Shown: positions 7,590-15,760, numbered from the stretch's first letter. The stretch is 64,000 bases of DNA from Jatrophihabitans telluris (GCF_023516435.1 NZ_CP097332.1:2666001-2730000); one strand, 5' to 3'. Translations and numbers: made by a program. The notes: a model not told the origin generated them from the sequence alone.

Positions 7590-7931
7590 TTAGCCGTGGT
7601 GCGTGACATCGTCCGTGTTCGCAGCTTCGTCGGTCAGCCCGTCCTCGACACCGCTGCCGAGAGCGGCGTTGGGGCCGCCGAGGGAGGGGCCGGACTCGTC
7701 TGGGTCCGTGTCGCTCCGGGGCGCGGAGTCCTCAGAGTTGGCGTCGCCCCCCTCACTCGCGCGGGGATCGGGCTGCGCATCACTGCGGGATTGTTCGGGC
7801 GTGCGGCCGGAGGGGTTGTCCGCACCGGGCGCGGCAACGCCCTGGGGGTCCTCCGGTGGGTTGTGTCCCGGCTCGCCCCGATCCGAATCCTCATCGCTGC
7901 CCGAAGGGGCGTTCGGCTCGTTGTGTGACAT
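7590..7931 (-). CDS. Acidic, disordered hypothetical protein
   Basis: A 113-residue protein made almost entirely of Asp, Glu, Ser, Pro, Gly and Asn, with no hydrophobic core, signal peptide or membrane segment; it is predicted to be disordered. The ATG at 7931 has GGAAGG 5 bases upstream, which supports translation. The opposite strand also has a long open frame here because of the GC-rich composition, but it has no such site. Function unknown. It may share a promoter with the DUF6582-like gene 57 bases downstream. Confidence 0.55.
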   Translation of the reverse strand: MSHNEPNAPSGSDEDSDRGEPGHNPPEDPQGVAAPGADNPSGRTPEQSRSDAQPDPRASEGGDANSEDSAPRSDTDPDESGPSLGGPNAALGSGVEDGLTDEAANTDDVTHHG

Positions 7932-8219
7932 GGGTGCCTTCCGTTAACGCGTGACGCCGAAAGGATTCGAAGCGTTGCGGCCCGGGGCCGGAGGGGTACG
8001 CACGGGCCCTGGCCCCCCGCCGCCCATGGGGAGGCGGCGAGGGGATCAACGCATCGTAGAAAGGTGCCCGTGTGGTTGGTGTCGAGGGCAGGGCCGGGGG
8101 CCGACCCGGGGTGACGCTGCTGACACTGCTGCTCGCCCGAAGGTGAGCCCGGACCGACGCGAACACAGACTCGTCGCTCGCTAGCGAGCTGAACCTATGC
8201 GTTTTGGACGGTATCAGCT

Positions 8220-8945
8220 CTAGGGTCTGCGTCGCGCGGGGGGCCACTGCGGTGATTCGCCGCTGAAGATCACTTGTTCGGCGACCTCGTGAAGCTTCAC
8301 GTGGTTGTTCTGCGACGCGGTCCGGAGTAGGTCAAAGGCCTGGGTCTCGGTCAGGCGGTGCAGAGCCATCAGGATGCCGATGGCGATCCCGATGCGCCGG
8401 TTCGAGATCAGCGCGGTCTGCAGATGTTCCGCCTTGTCCGCAGTGCGGGCGGAGTCCAGCGCGATGCCGGCGTGATCGGCCAGGACGCCGCCGACGTCGA
8501 TCAGGTCGGGACTGAAGTACTCCGGTTTCGCCGAATACAGCGCGAGGGCGCCTAGGTCAGCGCCGCCCAGGCTAAGGGGGTACGCGGTCGCGGACCGGAT
8601 CGGAAGCTCCCGCTGTTTCACGGCTGCGACGTAGGCGGGCCAGCGTTGCTCAGTTTCTAGGTCCTGCATCACGATGGTGCGGCGGTCGCGGAGGGCGGAG
8701 GTAGCCACGCCCTCGTCGATTCTGGTGAGGATCGAGTGCAGCTCTTGTCCCGACGCGCTGTCTGTCGTCGCCCTGAGCGCTACCTTGCCGCCGGAGTTGA
8801 TCTCCCACAGTGCCGCGATATCGGCGCCCACGAGCTGAATGCTGAGTTCGACGATCCGCTGCATGGTGCGGGCGTAATCATCCTGACTCGCGAGGTCCCG
8901 CGCGATGCGGGCAAACAGCTGGACGGCATCCAGGGGCTCGGACAT
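8220..8945 (-). CDS. GAF-ANTAR RNA-binding regulator
   Basis: A 241-residue regulator with a GAF sensor domain (about residues 15-165) followed by an ANTAR domain (about 170-225). ANTAR proteins bind paired RNA hairpins and prevent transcription termination. The ANTAR core is visible as RIGIAIGILMALHRLTETQA followed by AFDLLRTASQNNHVKLHEVA, with the conserved Ala-Gly region and Leu spacing. The GAF part contains LVGADIAALWEINSGGK and typical strand-helix alternation. The ATG at 8945 begins MSEPLDAVQLF; longer frame extensions are not family-like. The GAF ligand is unknown. It stands alone in the accessory region, more than 270 bases from the next gene on its 5' side and with no obvious cognate hairpin target noted. 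Confidence 0.85.
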   Translation of the reverse strand: MSEPLDAVQLFARIARDLASQDDYARTMQRIVELSIQLVGADIAALWEINSGGKVALRATTDSASGQELHSILTRIDEGVATSALRDRRTIVMQDLETEQRWPAYVAAVKQRELPIRSATAYPLSLGGADLGALALYSAKPEYFSPDLIDVGGVLADHAGIALDSARTADKAEHLQTALISNRRIGIAIGILMALHRLTETQAFDLLRTASQNNHVKLHEVAEQVIFSGESPQWPPARRRP

Positions 8946-9161
8946 GACTGGTGTCTTTCGCTTCCGTGACCGGCAGGGCCAGCTGCTGGACCCGCACGGG
9001 ACTATGACTGACGCGGATTCTAAATCCCGCCCGCCCATCGCGCGAGGATCTGGCTTCTCGGCCCAGAGCGCCCACGCCCTCAGCGAGAACCCACCGCCGG
9101 TGAGAGAGTTTGCACTGTTGTCGCGACCCCACCCACGCCCGGACAACCCCCCGCGGGATGA

Positions 9162-9281
9162 AGTTCACGGCCTGAGCCCGAGGACCCCGACTTCGAGATA
9201 CCCGAAGGCGTCGACCTACTCAGGCTGAACGGCCTCACGGATGAGGTCTGGGGCAGCCACGGACCCACGGACGAGGCCTAG
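9162..9281 (+). pseudogene. Possible 3' remnant of an unknown gene
   Basis: An open stretch with no start codon that ends in TAG at 9279 and reads like a protein C terminus (DPDFEIPEGVDLLRLNGLTD, then EVWGSHGPTDEA). It ends 27 bases before the intact recombinase. The preceding in-frame stop is at 9159. It is likely the tail of a gene whose front was lost when the recombinase segment arrived. No family recognised. Nothing else convincing lies between 8946 and 9308. Confidence 0.3.
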
Positions 9282-9308
9282 GCGGTATGCCGCGACCATG
9301 CTTTGCGT

Positions 9309-10409
9309 ATGGCGAATCTGGTGGCGTATCTCAGAGTCAGCACGGCGGGTCAGGCAGAAGGTTTCGGATTGGACCTACAGCGCCGAGCTATCGAGCGTCG
9401 CTGTGCAACTGACGGGCACACGCTCGCCGCATCGTTCGAGGACGTCGGGATCTCAGGCACGCTGGCGGCTGCCGACCGGCCCGGACTCACCGACGCGCTC
9501 AATCTTGTCGCTTCCAACGGCGCCGACGGGCTGATCACCGCCCGCTTGGACCGGCTCGCCCGAAGCTTGACCATCCAAGAGGGACTGCTGGCCGTGGTGT
9601 GGAAGAACAACGGCCAGGTCCACACCGCCGACGATGGCGAAGTCATGAAGGACGATCCGTCCGATCCGATGCGGACCGCGATGCGGCAGATCGTCGGAGT
9701 GTTCGCCGAGCTAGAGCGGGCCATGATCGTCAAGCGCATGTCGGACGGCAGGCGGCGCCGGGTAGAGGTCAACGGGCCGTGGACCAGCGGCAAAGGCCCT
9801 TTCGGCGAACTCACCCGCGGCGTCCCCGACGAGCGAGAGCAGATGGTCATTGCCAAGGCTGCTGAGTTACGGCTCGAGGGCCTGACGTGGCGAGCGATCG
9901 CTGAGGCATTCAACGCACACCCCGAACTACGCCCCCGGACAGCACACTCGTGGAACGAGAACAGCGCGTCTCGGATGCTGGCGCCCGGACGGGTAGTACA
10001 GCGTCGCCCCGTCGCGGTCGAGACTGCATCCGACGCCTTCGGGCTCAGTACCGACCAGGTCGCTCGCCGCCTCCGAATCAGCCGGGCGTCGGTGTCGCAG
10101 TTGACGCCGTCGACCGTGCGAAGGTTGGCGGGCCGGTGGCCGCTTTACGACGCGGGGGCGGTCGAGCGGATCGCCGCTGAATATCAGCTGGACACGATCT
10201 ACGGGGCGGGCTGGATCGGACAAAGCACCGCCGAACGGTTGACGGGCTGCTCCCATCGCGGGCTTGCCGAGCTGGTGGTGCAAGGTCGCGTGGAGGCCCG
10301 ACGCGCTTTCAACGGCTACCGCAGGTACCGACTGACCGACGTTAACGCGCTGCCAGCGGCAGCGCGCCTACGGGTGCGGCGCCGAGGACGGCTCAACGGT
10401 CACCAATGA
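9309..10409 (+). CDS. Large serine recombinase/integrase, intact
   Basis: A 366-residue site-specific recombinase. The resolvase-type catalytic domain covers residues 1 to about 145, with nucleophile Ser11 in AYLRVSTAGQ and the ARLDRLARSLTIQEGL active-site segment; the long helix E follows (VFAELERAMIVKRMSDGRRR). A recombinase domain (GPFGELTRGVP through WRAIAEAFN to HSWNENSASRMLAPGR) spans about 150-235. A helix-turn-helix-like tail contains STDQVARRLRISRASVSQL. It lacks the large zinc-ribbon and coiled-coil parts of phage integrases, so it may act as an invertase, transposon or small-island recombinase. ATG at 9309 is preferred over a TTG six bases upstream. It is a close relative of the broken copy at 3808, and its stop overlaps the convergent gene at 10393. 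Confidence 0.9.
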   Translation: MANLVAYLRVSTAGQAEGFGLDLQRRAIERRCATDGHTLAASFEDVGISGTLAAADRPGLTDALNLVASNGADGLITARLDRLARSLTIQEGLLAVVWKNNGQVHTADDGEVMKDDPSDPMRTAMRQIVGVFAELERAMIVKRMSDGRRRRVEVNGPWTSGKGPFGELTRGVPDEREQMVIAKAAELRLEGLTWRAIAEAFNAHPELRPRTAHSWNENSASRMLAPGRVVQRRPVAVETASDAFGLSTDQVARRLRISRASVSQLTPSTVRRLAGRWPLYDAGAVERIAAEYQLDTIYGAGWIGQSTAERLTGCSHRGLAELVVQGRVEARRAFNGYRRYRLTDVNALPAAARLRVRRRGRLNGHQ

Positions 10410-10638
10410 CTATGGCCGCGAGGCGCTCAGCTGCCTCCAGCTGAACGACTTCGATGCGCGGGCTTTCTCCGGTGAAGTCGTCGGTGATGTCATGCACCCA
10501 GGCGGCACGTAGGCGTTTGCAAAAGGCCTCGGCCAGATCGCGACTGTCAAACGGTCCTACTCCGCCGACGCCAGCAGGACCGCCCTGCCCGCCGACGATT
10601 GTCACGATCCAGGCAGGGGGAAACGCATATTCAGACAT
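10393..10638 (-). CDS. Hypothetical protein
   Basis: An 81-residue protein with a mixed strand-helix pattern: PPAWIVTIVGGQGG, a Gly-rich turn, then FDSRDLAEAFCKRLRAAWVH and a closing strand IEVVQLEAAERLAAIVI. Soluble, with no signal or membrane segment. The stop overlaps the end of the convergent recombinase by 17 bases. I do not recognise a family; the layout resembles small DUF-type proteins carried by actinobacterial mobile elements. Coding status is supported by the consistent amphipathic pattern from the first residue. Confidence 0.6.
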   Translation of the reverse strand: MSEYAFPPAWIVTIVGGQGGPAGVGGVGPFDSRDLAEAFCKRLRAAWVHDITDDFTGESPRIEVVQLEAAERLAAIVIGDR

Positions 10639-10745
10639 GAACGCAGATCATTACCTCGGTCCGGGCGGACGGCAAGGTCATTCGGAGTTCCAGTGCGGGG
10701 CGCCCGCCCGCGGCCGGCGCGCACCGGGACGCTGGTGCGGGATCG

Positions 10746-10907
10746 CTAAAGGTGGGGCAGGCCAAGCCGCGGCATGCGGGGCACTCTCTGACGACACACC
10801 AGGCAGGTCAACGCGATCACGAACCAGAACGACAGGACGAGCATGAGGATCATCATGTGCACCGCGAAAAACATCAGCTTCATCGTCAGCGATATGAGGA
10901 TCCCCAT
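10746..10907 (-). CDS. Possible small membrane protein
   Basis: A 53-residue frame from ATG at 10907, dominated by one long hydrophobic segment (ISLTMKLMFFAVHMMILMLV continuing to FWFVIALTCLVC) and a short basic tail with Arg residues. The Met and Phe content is unlike the surrounding GC-driven noise. No ribosome-binding site is clear. It might be a single-pass membrane peptide; an artefact is also possible. Confidence 0.4.
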   Translation of the reverse strand: MGILISLTMKLMFFAVHMMILMLVLSFWFVIALTCLVCRQRVPRMPRLGLPHL

Positions 10908-10946
10908 GACGCGTGAGGGTATCGACCCAACGCGTTCTAAACAAGA

Positions 10947-10979
10947 GTGAGGGGTGCCCACCCAGTGGGCGCCCCTCAC
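10947..10979 (-). terminator. Strong hairpin, likely terminator of gene at 11028
   Basis: Inverted repeat with 15-base arms (10947-10961 and 10965-10979) and a 3-base loop CCA; one position pairs as G-T. It lies 49 bases after the stop of the minus-strand gene at 11028-11432 and before the small frame at 10907. No T run follows, as is common in GC-rich actinobacteria. Confidence 0.65.
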
Positions 10980-11027
10980 GGACTTGTATCGACTTCGGCC
11001 GCTAGGGCCTCAGCAGTGCTTAGACCC

Positions 11028-11432
11028 CTACTGGTCGATCTTGTCGGCAGCAATAAGCTGCGCAGCGAGCACCCGGGCATCGCCGCTGGTGAGCAGCAGG
11101 CTCGTGCTCGTGGTCATCGAATCGCGGGTGTCGAGCTGGACGATCGGCGGCCCGTTGTACCCCTTGTGGGTGCTGGGCAGGGAGTTCTGCGCGAGGACGA
11201 TGTCCCACGAGCCGCCGCCGGCACGCTCGACGCGGTCGTCGTAGGAGTTGCGCAGCTCGGACAGCACTTGCGAGGACGGCCAATCGAAATGCTGGAGCAC
11301 GTATGGCATGTCCTCCTCGCCGCCCTCCTCGAACTCGGCCGTGTGGTTCTTGGTGCACCACTTCGGGCACCAAGTGGGGAAGTCCGCGAGGATCTCCGGG
11401 GTGATCGTGACGGTGCTTTCGATCGGGGTCAT
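11028..11432 (-). CDS. DUF6907-like protein with CPxWCxxxH motif
   Basis: A 134-residue cytoplasmic protein. The N-terminal part contains FPTWCPKWCTKNH, a closely spaced Cys-Cys-His motif that suggests metal binding and resembles the family I know as DUF6907 (CPxWC...H), common in actinobacteria and their mobile elements. The rest has strands that may form a small beta domain (SWDIVLAQNS, PPIVQLDTRDSMTTSTSLLL) and a final helix (ARVLAAQLIAADKID). AGGAGG lies 4 bases before the ATG at 11432, giving firm support for translation. It sits between the tRNA operon and the recombinase and is followed by a strong terminator. Molecular function unknown. Confidence 0.7.
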   Translation of the reverse strand: MTPIESTVTITPEILADFPTWCPKWCTKNHTAEFEEGGEEDMPYVLQHFDWPSSQVLSELRNSYDDRVERAGGGSWDIVLAQNSLPSTHKGYNGPPIVQLDTRDSMTTSTSLLLTSGDARVLAAQLIAADKIDQ

Positions 11433-11494
11433 GCTGCCTCCTGGGCTCAGCCACCATCGGGCACGTAGTGGGCACGAGCGCCGCTAAACGCAAG

Positions 11495-11519
11495 GGAGGC
11501 CCCATATTATGGGGCCTCC
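11495..11519 (-). terminator. Terminator of the tRNA operon
   Basis: Perfect inverted repeat with 11-base arms (11495-11505 and 11509-11519) around a 3-base loop. It begins only 6 bases beyond the 3' end of tRNA-Val on the minus strand, where the tRNA-Gly-Cys-Val transcript should end. Confidence 0.75.
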
Positions 11520-11524
11520 GATGG

Positions 11525-11596
<72 letters not shown>

Positions 11597-11643
11597 GTAC
11601 TCAGCGCTCACCCGGCCCGGGGGCCTTCGAAGCACTGGCTACG

Positions 11644-11714
11644 AGGTGGAGACGGGATTTGAACCCGTGTACACGGCTTTGCAGGCCGTTGCCTCGCCTC
11701 TCGGCCACTCCACC
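11644..11714 (-). tRNA. tRNA-Cys (GCA)
   Basis: Minus-strand cloverleaf with acceptor GGTGGAG/CTCCACC, anticodon stem ACGGC/GCCGT enclosing CTGCAAA, T loop TTCAAAT and the U discriminator usual for tRNA-Cys. Anticodon GCA. Middle gene of the Gly-Cys-Val operon. Confidence 0.97.
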
Positions 11715-11758
11715 ATGACCGGAAAACGGTCCTGAGGAACGCCATTAGCGTCCACCCG

Positions 11759-11831
11759 AGCGGATGACGGGATTCGAACCCGCGACCCTCACCTTGGCAA
11801 GGTGATGCGCTACCAGCTGCGCTACATCCGC
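11759..11831 (-). tRNA. tRNA-Gly (GCC)
   Basis: Minus-strand cloverleaf with acceptor GCGGATG/CATCCGC, D arm GCGCAGCTGGTAGCGC, anticodon stem TCACC/GGTGA around TTGCCAA and T loop TTCGAAT. Anticodon GCC. First gene of the operon; the Gly-Cys-Val order is widespread in actinobacteria. Confidence 0.97.
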
Positions 11832-11895
11832 AATGACCTCCGGCTTGTCACCCTCGCGATTTCCCGCTCAGACGACTCACTGGCGCCGAGCGAGA

Positions 11896-11924
11896 ACTCT
11901 ATCCGATGAGCTTTGGGGTTTCAA
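11896..11924 (-). promoter_or_regulatory. Candidate promoter of the tRNA operon
   Basis: On the minus strand TTGAAA (11919-11924) and TAGAGT (11896-11901) are separated by exactly 17 bases, a good match to a housekeeping sigma promoter. Transcription would begin near 11889, about 58 bases before tRNA-Gly, and the promoter lies in the gap after coaE. Confidence 0.55.
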
Positions 11925-11942
11925 AACTGGGTCCTGCCCGCT

Positions 11943-12545
11943 TCATGCCGATGTCGGCGTCTCGCCGGAAATCTGTGGCCACGCCGCGTCGACCCGCGCC
12001 GCCAGCTCCTCAAGAGTCCCGTCGTTGTCCACCAGGATCGTCGCCGCTTGCCGGCGCTGCTCATCGCCGGCCTGCCGCGCCATCCGGTTGCGGGCCTCGT
12101 CCTCCGGCAGACCTCGACCGCGCAGTCGGGACAGCCGCAGCGCCATCGGTGCCTGCACGACCACCACCTCGTCCCAACCAGACACAGTGCCGTTCTCGAC
12201 GAGCAACGGGACGTCATACACGGCGACTCCCCCGTCCGGCACTCGCGCCATCAACTCGGCGGACCTGGCTCCCACCAACGGGTGGACGATCGCGTTCAGG
12301 TCGGCCAACGCCGCCCGGTCTGCGAACACTAGGCGTGCCAACGCCGGCCGGTCCAACGATCCGTCTGCGGCAAGCAGGTCGCGGCCGAAGCGGTTGATGA
12401 CCGCAGTCAGACCCGGCGTCCCGACGGCAACAACTTCGCGGGCGATCTGGTCGGCGTCGATCACGATTGCCCCGCGCCGCGCGAGCAGATCGGCCACAGT
12501 GCTCTTACCGCTGCCGATTCCCCCGGTCAGCGCGATCCGGCGCAT
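11943..12545 (-). CDS. coaE: Dephospho-CoA kinase
   Basis: Catalyses the last step of coenzyme A synthesis, ATP-dependent phosphorylation of the 3'-hydroxyl of dephospho-CoA, in the cytoplasm. The 200-residue product is the normal bacterial length; many actinobacterial CoaE carry a GrpB-like C-terminal domain that is absent here. The P loop GGIGSGKST is at residues 8-16, the acceptor region VIDADQIAREV follows, and the lid carries RLRGRGLPEDEARNRMARQ. It starts 5 bases after the stop of the upstream lipoprotein gene, so the two probably share a transcript, downstream of rpsA as in the rpsA-coaE order of M. tuberculosis. Confidence 0.95.
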   Translation of the reverse strand: MRRIALTGGIGSGKSTVADLLARRGAIVIDADQIAREVVAVGTPGLTAVINRFGRDLLAADGSLDRPALARLVFADRAALADLNAIVHPLVGARSAELMARVPDGGVAVYDVPLLVENGTVSGWDEVVVVQAPMALRLSRLRGRGLPEDEARNRMARQAGDEQRRQAATILVDNDGTLEELAARVDAAWPQISGETPTSA

Positions 12546-12550
12546 CGCCC

Positions 12551-13306
12551 TCAGCTCGAGCCAGCCGACGCCGACGCCGACGCCGAGGCCGTCGCCCCGG
12601 GCCCTGCCTGGTTGAAGCGGGTGGTGGCGTCCAGGGCGGCTTTGGCGATCCTCTCCAGCGTCGTGGGCAGCTTCGAGCTTGCGACGAGATTGCCGACCAC
12701 GGTCACGGCAACGGTCCGCGGTCCGGCGGCGACCACCAGCGTCGGCAGTTCACCGCCGCCCATCAGGATCGTGCCGGAGAACTGGCCGACTCCGGCGTCG
12801 GAGGTCGTCGAGCCGGCAAGGCGGTACGCATCCACCGTGCCGGCCACCCGGTCCAGCGCCTGCTGGCTGGTCCCGTACAGGCTGATCCCGACCTCGATCT
12901 TCGTCGTGGTCACCGTCTTCTTCTTGACCTTGGTCTTGGTGATCCCGTACTTGCAGTTCAGGTAGGCCACGCGGCCGATGTCCGTCTGCGGAACGCCGAC
13001 GATGTACGCAGTCTGGCCGATGACCGGAGCATTGAGCACGTCCTCGATCGACGTGAGCGGCAGCAGGTCGTCACAGGTCCCGCTGAACGAGGCGGGCAGC
13101 GTCCTGGTGGCACTCGGTGTGGGCGTGGGCGAGGCACTGGAAGAACTGGCCGCTGACGTACCCGCCGTGGTGCTCAGGCTCGTGCTGGACGCGTTCGACG
13201 TCTTCGGCTCGGCCTTGGAGCAGGCGCTCAGTGCCAGGCAGGCGATCAGTGCTGCGCACGCAATGCCAGCTACGGGGACGGATCGGCGGCGGGTTGGAGC
13301 ATCCAC
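12551..13306 (-). CDS. Secreted lipoprotein, unknown function
   Basis: A roughly 251-residue lipoprotein. After a basic N terminus (DAPTRRR) comes a hydrophobic signal ending in the lipobox ALSAC, with Cys29 as lipid acceptor. A Ser/Thr/Pro-rich linker (to about residue 75) leads to a domain with two Cys (GTCDDLLPL and YLNCKYG), strands TKIEVGISLYGT and TVAVTVVGNLV, and an Ala/Ser-rich end. No enzyme motif was recognised. I use GTG 13306 rather than GTG 13333, because the latter lies at the base of the rpsA terminator stem; the true start remains uncertain. coaE follows 5 bases after the stop. Confidence 0.75.
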   Translation of the reverse strand: MDAPTRRRSVPVAGIACAALIACLALSACSKAEPKTSNASSTSLSTTAGTSAASSSSASPTPTPSATRTLPASFSGTCDDLLPLTSIEDVLNAPVIGQTAYIVGVPQTDIGRVAYLNCKYGITKTKVKKKTVTTTKIEVGISLYGTSQQALDRVAGTVDAYRLAGSTTSDAGVGQFSGTILMGGGELPTLVVAAGPRTVAVTVVGNLVASSKLPTTLERIAKAALDATTRFNQAGPGATASASASASAGSS

Positions 13307-13333
13307 CTGAACACCGTAACCGGCGAACAGCAC

Positions 13334-13363
13334 GAAGCCCGGGAGGCGAACCTCCCGGGCTTC
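13334..13363 (-). terminator. Terminator after rpsA
   Basis: Perfect 13-bp stem (13334-13346 with 13351-13363) closed by a 4-base loop, 53 bases beyond the rpsA stop. It is the strongest hairpin in the window. No T run follows. It separates rpsA from the lipoprotein-coaE unit. Confidence 0.8.
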
Positions 13364-13416
13364 GTTTCCAGCGTCAGTGCCTGGCGCCGATCACCGACTC
13401 GATGTCGGTGCTGGTT

Positions 13417-14874
13417 CTAGCGTCCGGCGAGCTTCTCGCGCAGCGCGGCCAGAGCCTCGTCCGAGGCCAACGTGCCCGAGGTCTCGGCCGGAGCCTCGGA
13501 GCTGTAGGAGGACGCGTCGCCGGTCTCGGTCGCAGCTTCGGCGTCGGCCTTCTGAGCCTCTTCCAACTGCTTGCGGTGAGCCTCGAAGCGCTCGCGGGCA
13601 GCGGCATAGCGCTTCTCCCACGCCTCGCGCTGCTCGTCGAACCCGGGCAGCCACTCCTGGGTCTCCGGGTCGAAGCCCTCGGGGTAGATGTACTCACCCT
13701 TGTCGTCGTACTGGGCTTCCATGCCGTACTGGGACGGGTCGAAGTTCTCCTCGACGAGCGAGCCCTCGTTGGCCTGCTTGAGCGAGAGCGAGATCCGGCG
13801 ACGCTCCAGGTCGATGTCGATGACCTTGACCAGCAGGTCGTCGCCGACGTTGACAACCTGCTCCGGGATCTCCACGTGGCGCTCGGCCAGCTCGGAGATG
13901 TGGACCAGACCCTCGATGCCGTCCTGAACCCGGACGAACGCACCGAACGGCACCAGCTTGGTGACCTTGCCGGGCACGACCTGGCCGATGGCGTGGGTAC
14001 GCGCGAACTGGCGCCACGGGTCTTCCTGGGTGGCCTTCAGCGACAGGGACACGCGCTCGCGGTCCAGGTCGATGTCGAGCACCTCGACGGTGACTTCCTG
14101 GCCGACCTCGACAACCTCGGACGGGTGGTCGATGTGCTTCCAGGACAGCTCGGACACGTGGACCAGACCGTCGACGCCGCCGAGATCGACGAACGCACCG
14201 AAGTTGACGATCGAGGAAACGACACCGCTGCGGACCTGGCCCTTGGCCAGCTTGTTGAGGAAGTCGCTGCGGACCTCGGACTGGGTCTGCTCCAGCCACG
14301 CGCGCCGCGACAGCACGACGTTGTTGCGGTTCTTGTCGAGCTCGATGATCTTCGCCTCGAGCGTCTTACCGACGTAGGGCTGCAGGTCACGGACCCGGCG
14401 CATCTCGACCAGCGAGGCGGGCAAGAAGCCGCGCAGGCCGATGTCGATGATCAAACCGCCCTTGACGACCTCGATGACGGTGCCCTCGACGACCTCGTCG
14501 CGTTCCTTCTTCTCTTCGATCGTGCCCCATGCACGCTCGTACTGTGCGCGCTTCTTGGACAGGATCAGACGGCCTTCTTTGTCCTCCTTCTGGAGAACCA
14601 GGGCCTCGATCTCATCGCCCACGGAAACGACCTCGGACGGGTCGACATCGTGCTTGATGGACAGTTCACGGGAGGGGATGACACCTTCGGTCTTGTAACC
14701 GATGTCCAGCAGAACCTCGTCGCGGTCGACCTTGACGATCGTGCCCTCGACGATGTCACCATCGTTGAAGTACTTGATCGTCTTGTCGATGGCCGCGAGG
14801 AAGTCCTCGGCCGTACCGATGTCGTTGACTGCTACCTGCGGGGTAATGCGTGTTGGGTCGACGGTGGTCGTCAT
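13417..14874 (-). CDS. rpsA: 30S ribosomal protein S1
   Basis: Ribosomal protein S1 helps the 30S subunit bind mRNA. The 485-residue product has four S1/OB-fold domains (about residues 36-105, 123-190, 208-278 and 295-365), each beginning with a G-x-V-x-G-x-V pattern such as GDIVEGTIVKVDRDEV, GQVVPGKVTKLVPFGAFVRV. This is the four-domain form usual in actinobacteria rather than the six-domain enterobacterial form. The C-terminal 100 residues are acidic and low complexity. The start is the ATG at 14874 (MTTTVDPTRITPQVAVND). It stands alone between a divergent membrane-protein gene and a strong terminator. Confidence 0.97.
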   Translation of the reverse strand: MTTTVDPTRITPQVAVNDIGTAEDFLAAIDKTIKYFNDGDIVEGTIVKVDRDEVLLDIGYKTEGVIPSRELSIKHDVDPSEVVSVGDEIEALVLQKEDKEGRLILSKKRAQYERAWGTIEEKKERDEVVEGTVIEVVKGGLIIDIGLRGFLPASLVEMRRVRDLQPYVGKTLEAKIIELDKNRNNVVLSRRAWLEQTQSEVRSDFLNKLAKGQVRSGVVSSIVNFGAFVDLGGVDGLVHVSELSWKHIDHPSEVVEVGQEVTVEVLDIDLDRERVSLSLKATQEDPWRQFARTHAIGQVVPGKVTKLVPFGAFVRVQDGIEGLVHISELAERHVEIPEQVVNVGDDLLVKVIDIDLERRRISLSLKQANEGSLVEENFDPSQYGMEAQYDDKGEYIYPEGFDPETQEWLPGFDEQREAWEKRYAAARERFEAHRKQLEEAQKADAEAATETGDASSYSSEAPAETSGTLASDEALAALREKLAGR

Positions 14875-15090
14875 TGAGTAGATAGATCCTGACAGTTTGT
14901 AGAGCGGAACCGCGGGCTGAGCTACCGGTTCGCACCGATTCGCCCACCGACCTCGGCTCAGCACTGAACGCACCGAATCGAACCCGGAGAACGAGCGACC
15001 TACTCCCTGTCGAGGTCACAGACCCATCCCGCAGGCTCAAGCCTACTCCAGGCTCTTGTGTTCCCCTAAATCCGGACGATAGGGAAGACC

Positions 15091-15750
15091 ATGAGCCTCC
15101 CCCTGGACGTCCTGCGTCGCGCCGCGTCCGACGACCAGAGGCCGGCCTCGGCCGAGCCGGTGCCGACCCGGTGGGATCGGCGCGCCTCCGGCATCGTCGT
15201 CGCCCTGTTCGGACAGGCCGTCCTGGTGCTGTGCTGGCTCGTCGAACCCCTGATGCGCCACGCCTACTACGACGATGTCACGCCCTCGCTTCCCGACTAC
15301 CGGCGCTGGCTGGCACGCTTCGGCAACGACGACGACGGGCTGCGACGCCTGCATGTCACCGTGGACGGTTTGAGTCGCTGGTGGGTGCAGTGGGGGCTGA
15401 CCCTCGGTTTGCTCGGTTTCACCGTCCTGTTGGCCCTGCTGGCGGCCCTGCCGTCTCGGCGGCACGGATTGGGGGCATTGCTCGCGGTCTCGGCGATCTC
15501 CGCGCTTGCGCTGCAGATCCGGGCCCTGCTGGCGTGCTACCGCAGTTGGATTCTCCTCGGTGGCAACGGTGCGAACTCGCTGATCGGCGCTGCCCACCCG
15601 GCCGTCTGGTTCGGGTGCGCCGGAGCACTGGGGGTCGCCCTCGGCGGCCTGCTGTCGATGGAATCCGCGGCCCGTCAACGCGTGGCCGCCACCGGCACCG
15701 GTTCGGCTGAAGGCGTCCTGTCGCGGACCGCGCTGGACGTGACGGGCTAG
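15091..15750 (+). CDS. Four-helix membrane protein, unknown
   Basis: A 219-residue integral membrane protein. Four hydrophobic helices are visible at about residues 33-53 (SGIVVALFGQAVLVLCWLVE), 98-120 (WGLTLGLLGFTVLLALLAAL), 126-150 and 168-188 (AVWFGCAGALGVALGGLLSM). The loop between helices 1 and 2 (about 45 residues, with HAYYDDVTPSLPDYRRWL) is probably extracytoplasmic. No recognised family. It is divergent from rpsA and lies 10 bases upstream of the methyltransferase gene, so these two probably form one operon. Confidence 0.75.
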   Translation: MSLPLDVLRRAASDDQRPASAEPVPTRWDRRASGIVVALFGQAVLVLCWLVEPLMRHAYYDDVTPSLPDYRRWLARFGNDDDGLRRLHVTVDGLSRWWVQWGLTLGLLGFTVLLALLAALPSRRHGLGALLAVSAISALALQIRALLACYRSWILLGGNGANSLIGAAHPAVWFGCAGALGVALGGLLSMESAARQRVAATGTGSAEGVLSRTALDVTG

Positions 15751-15760
15751 ATTTCGCTGC

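Noticed and set aside
7603-7947. Plus-strand frame opposite the acidic protein
   Set aside because: No ribosome-binding site; the minus-strand ATG has GGAAGG at proper distance.
13117-14877. 586-codon plus-strand open frame over rpsA
   Set aside because: Antisense to rpsA, a certain gene; the frame stays open because of GC-rich third positions.
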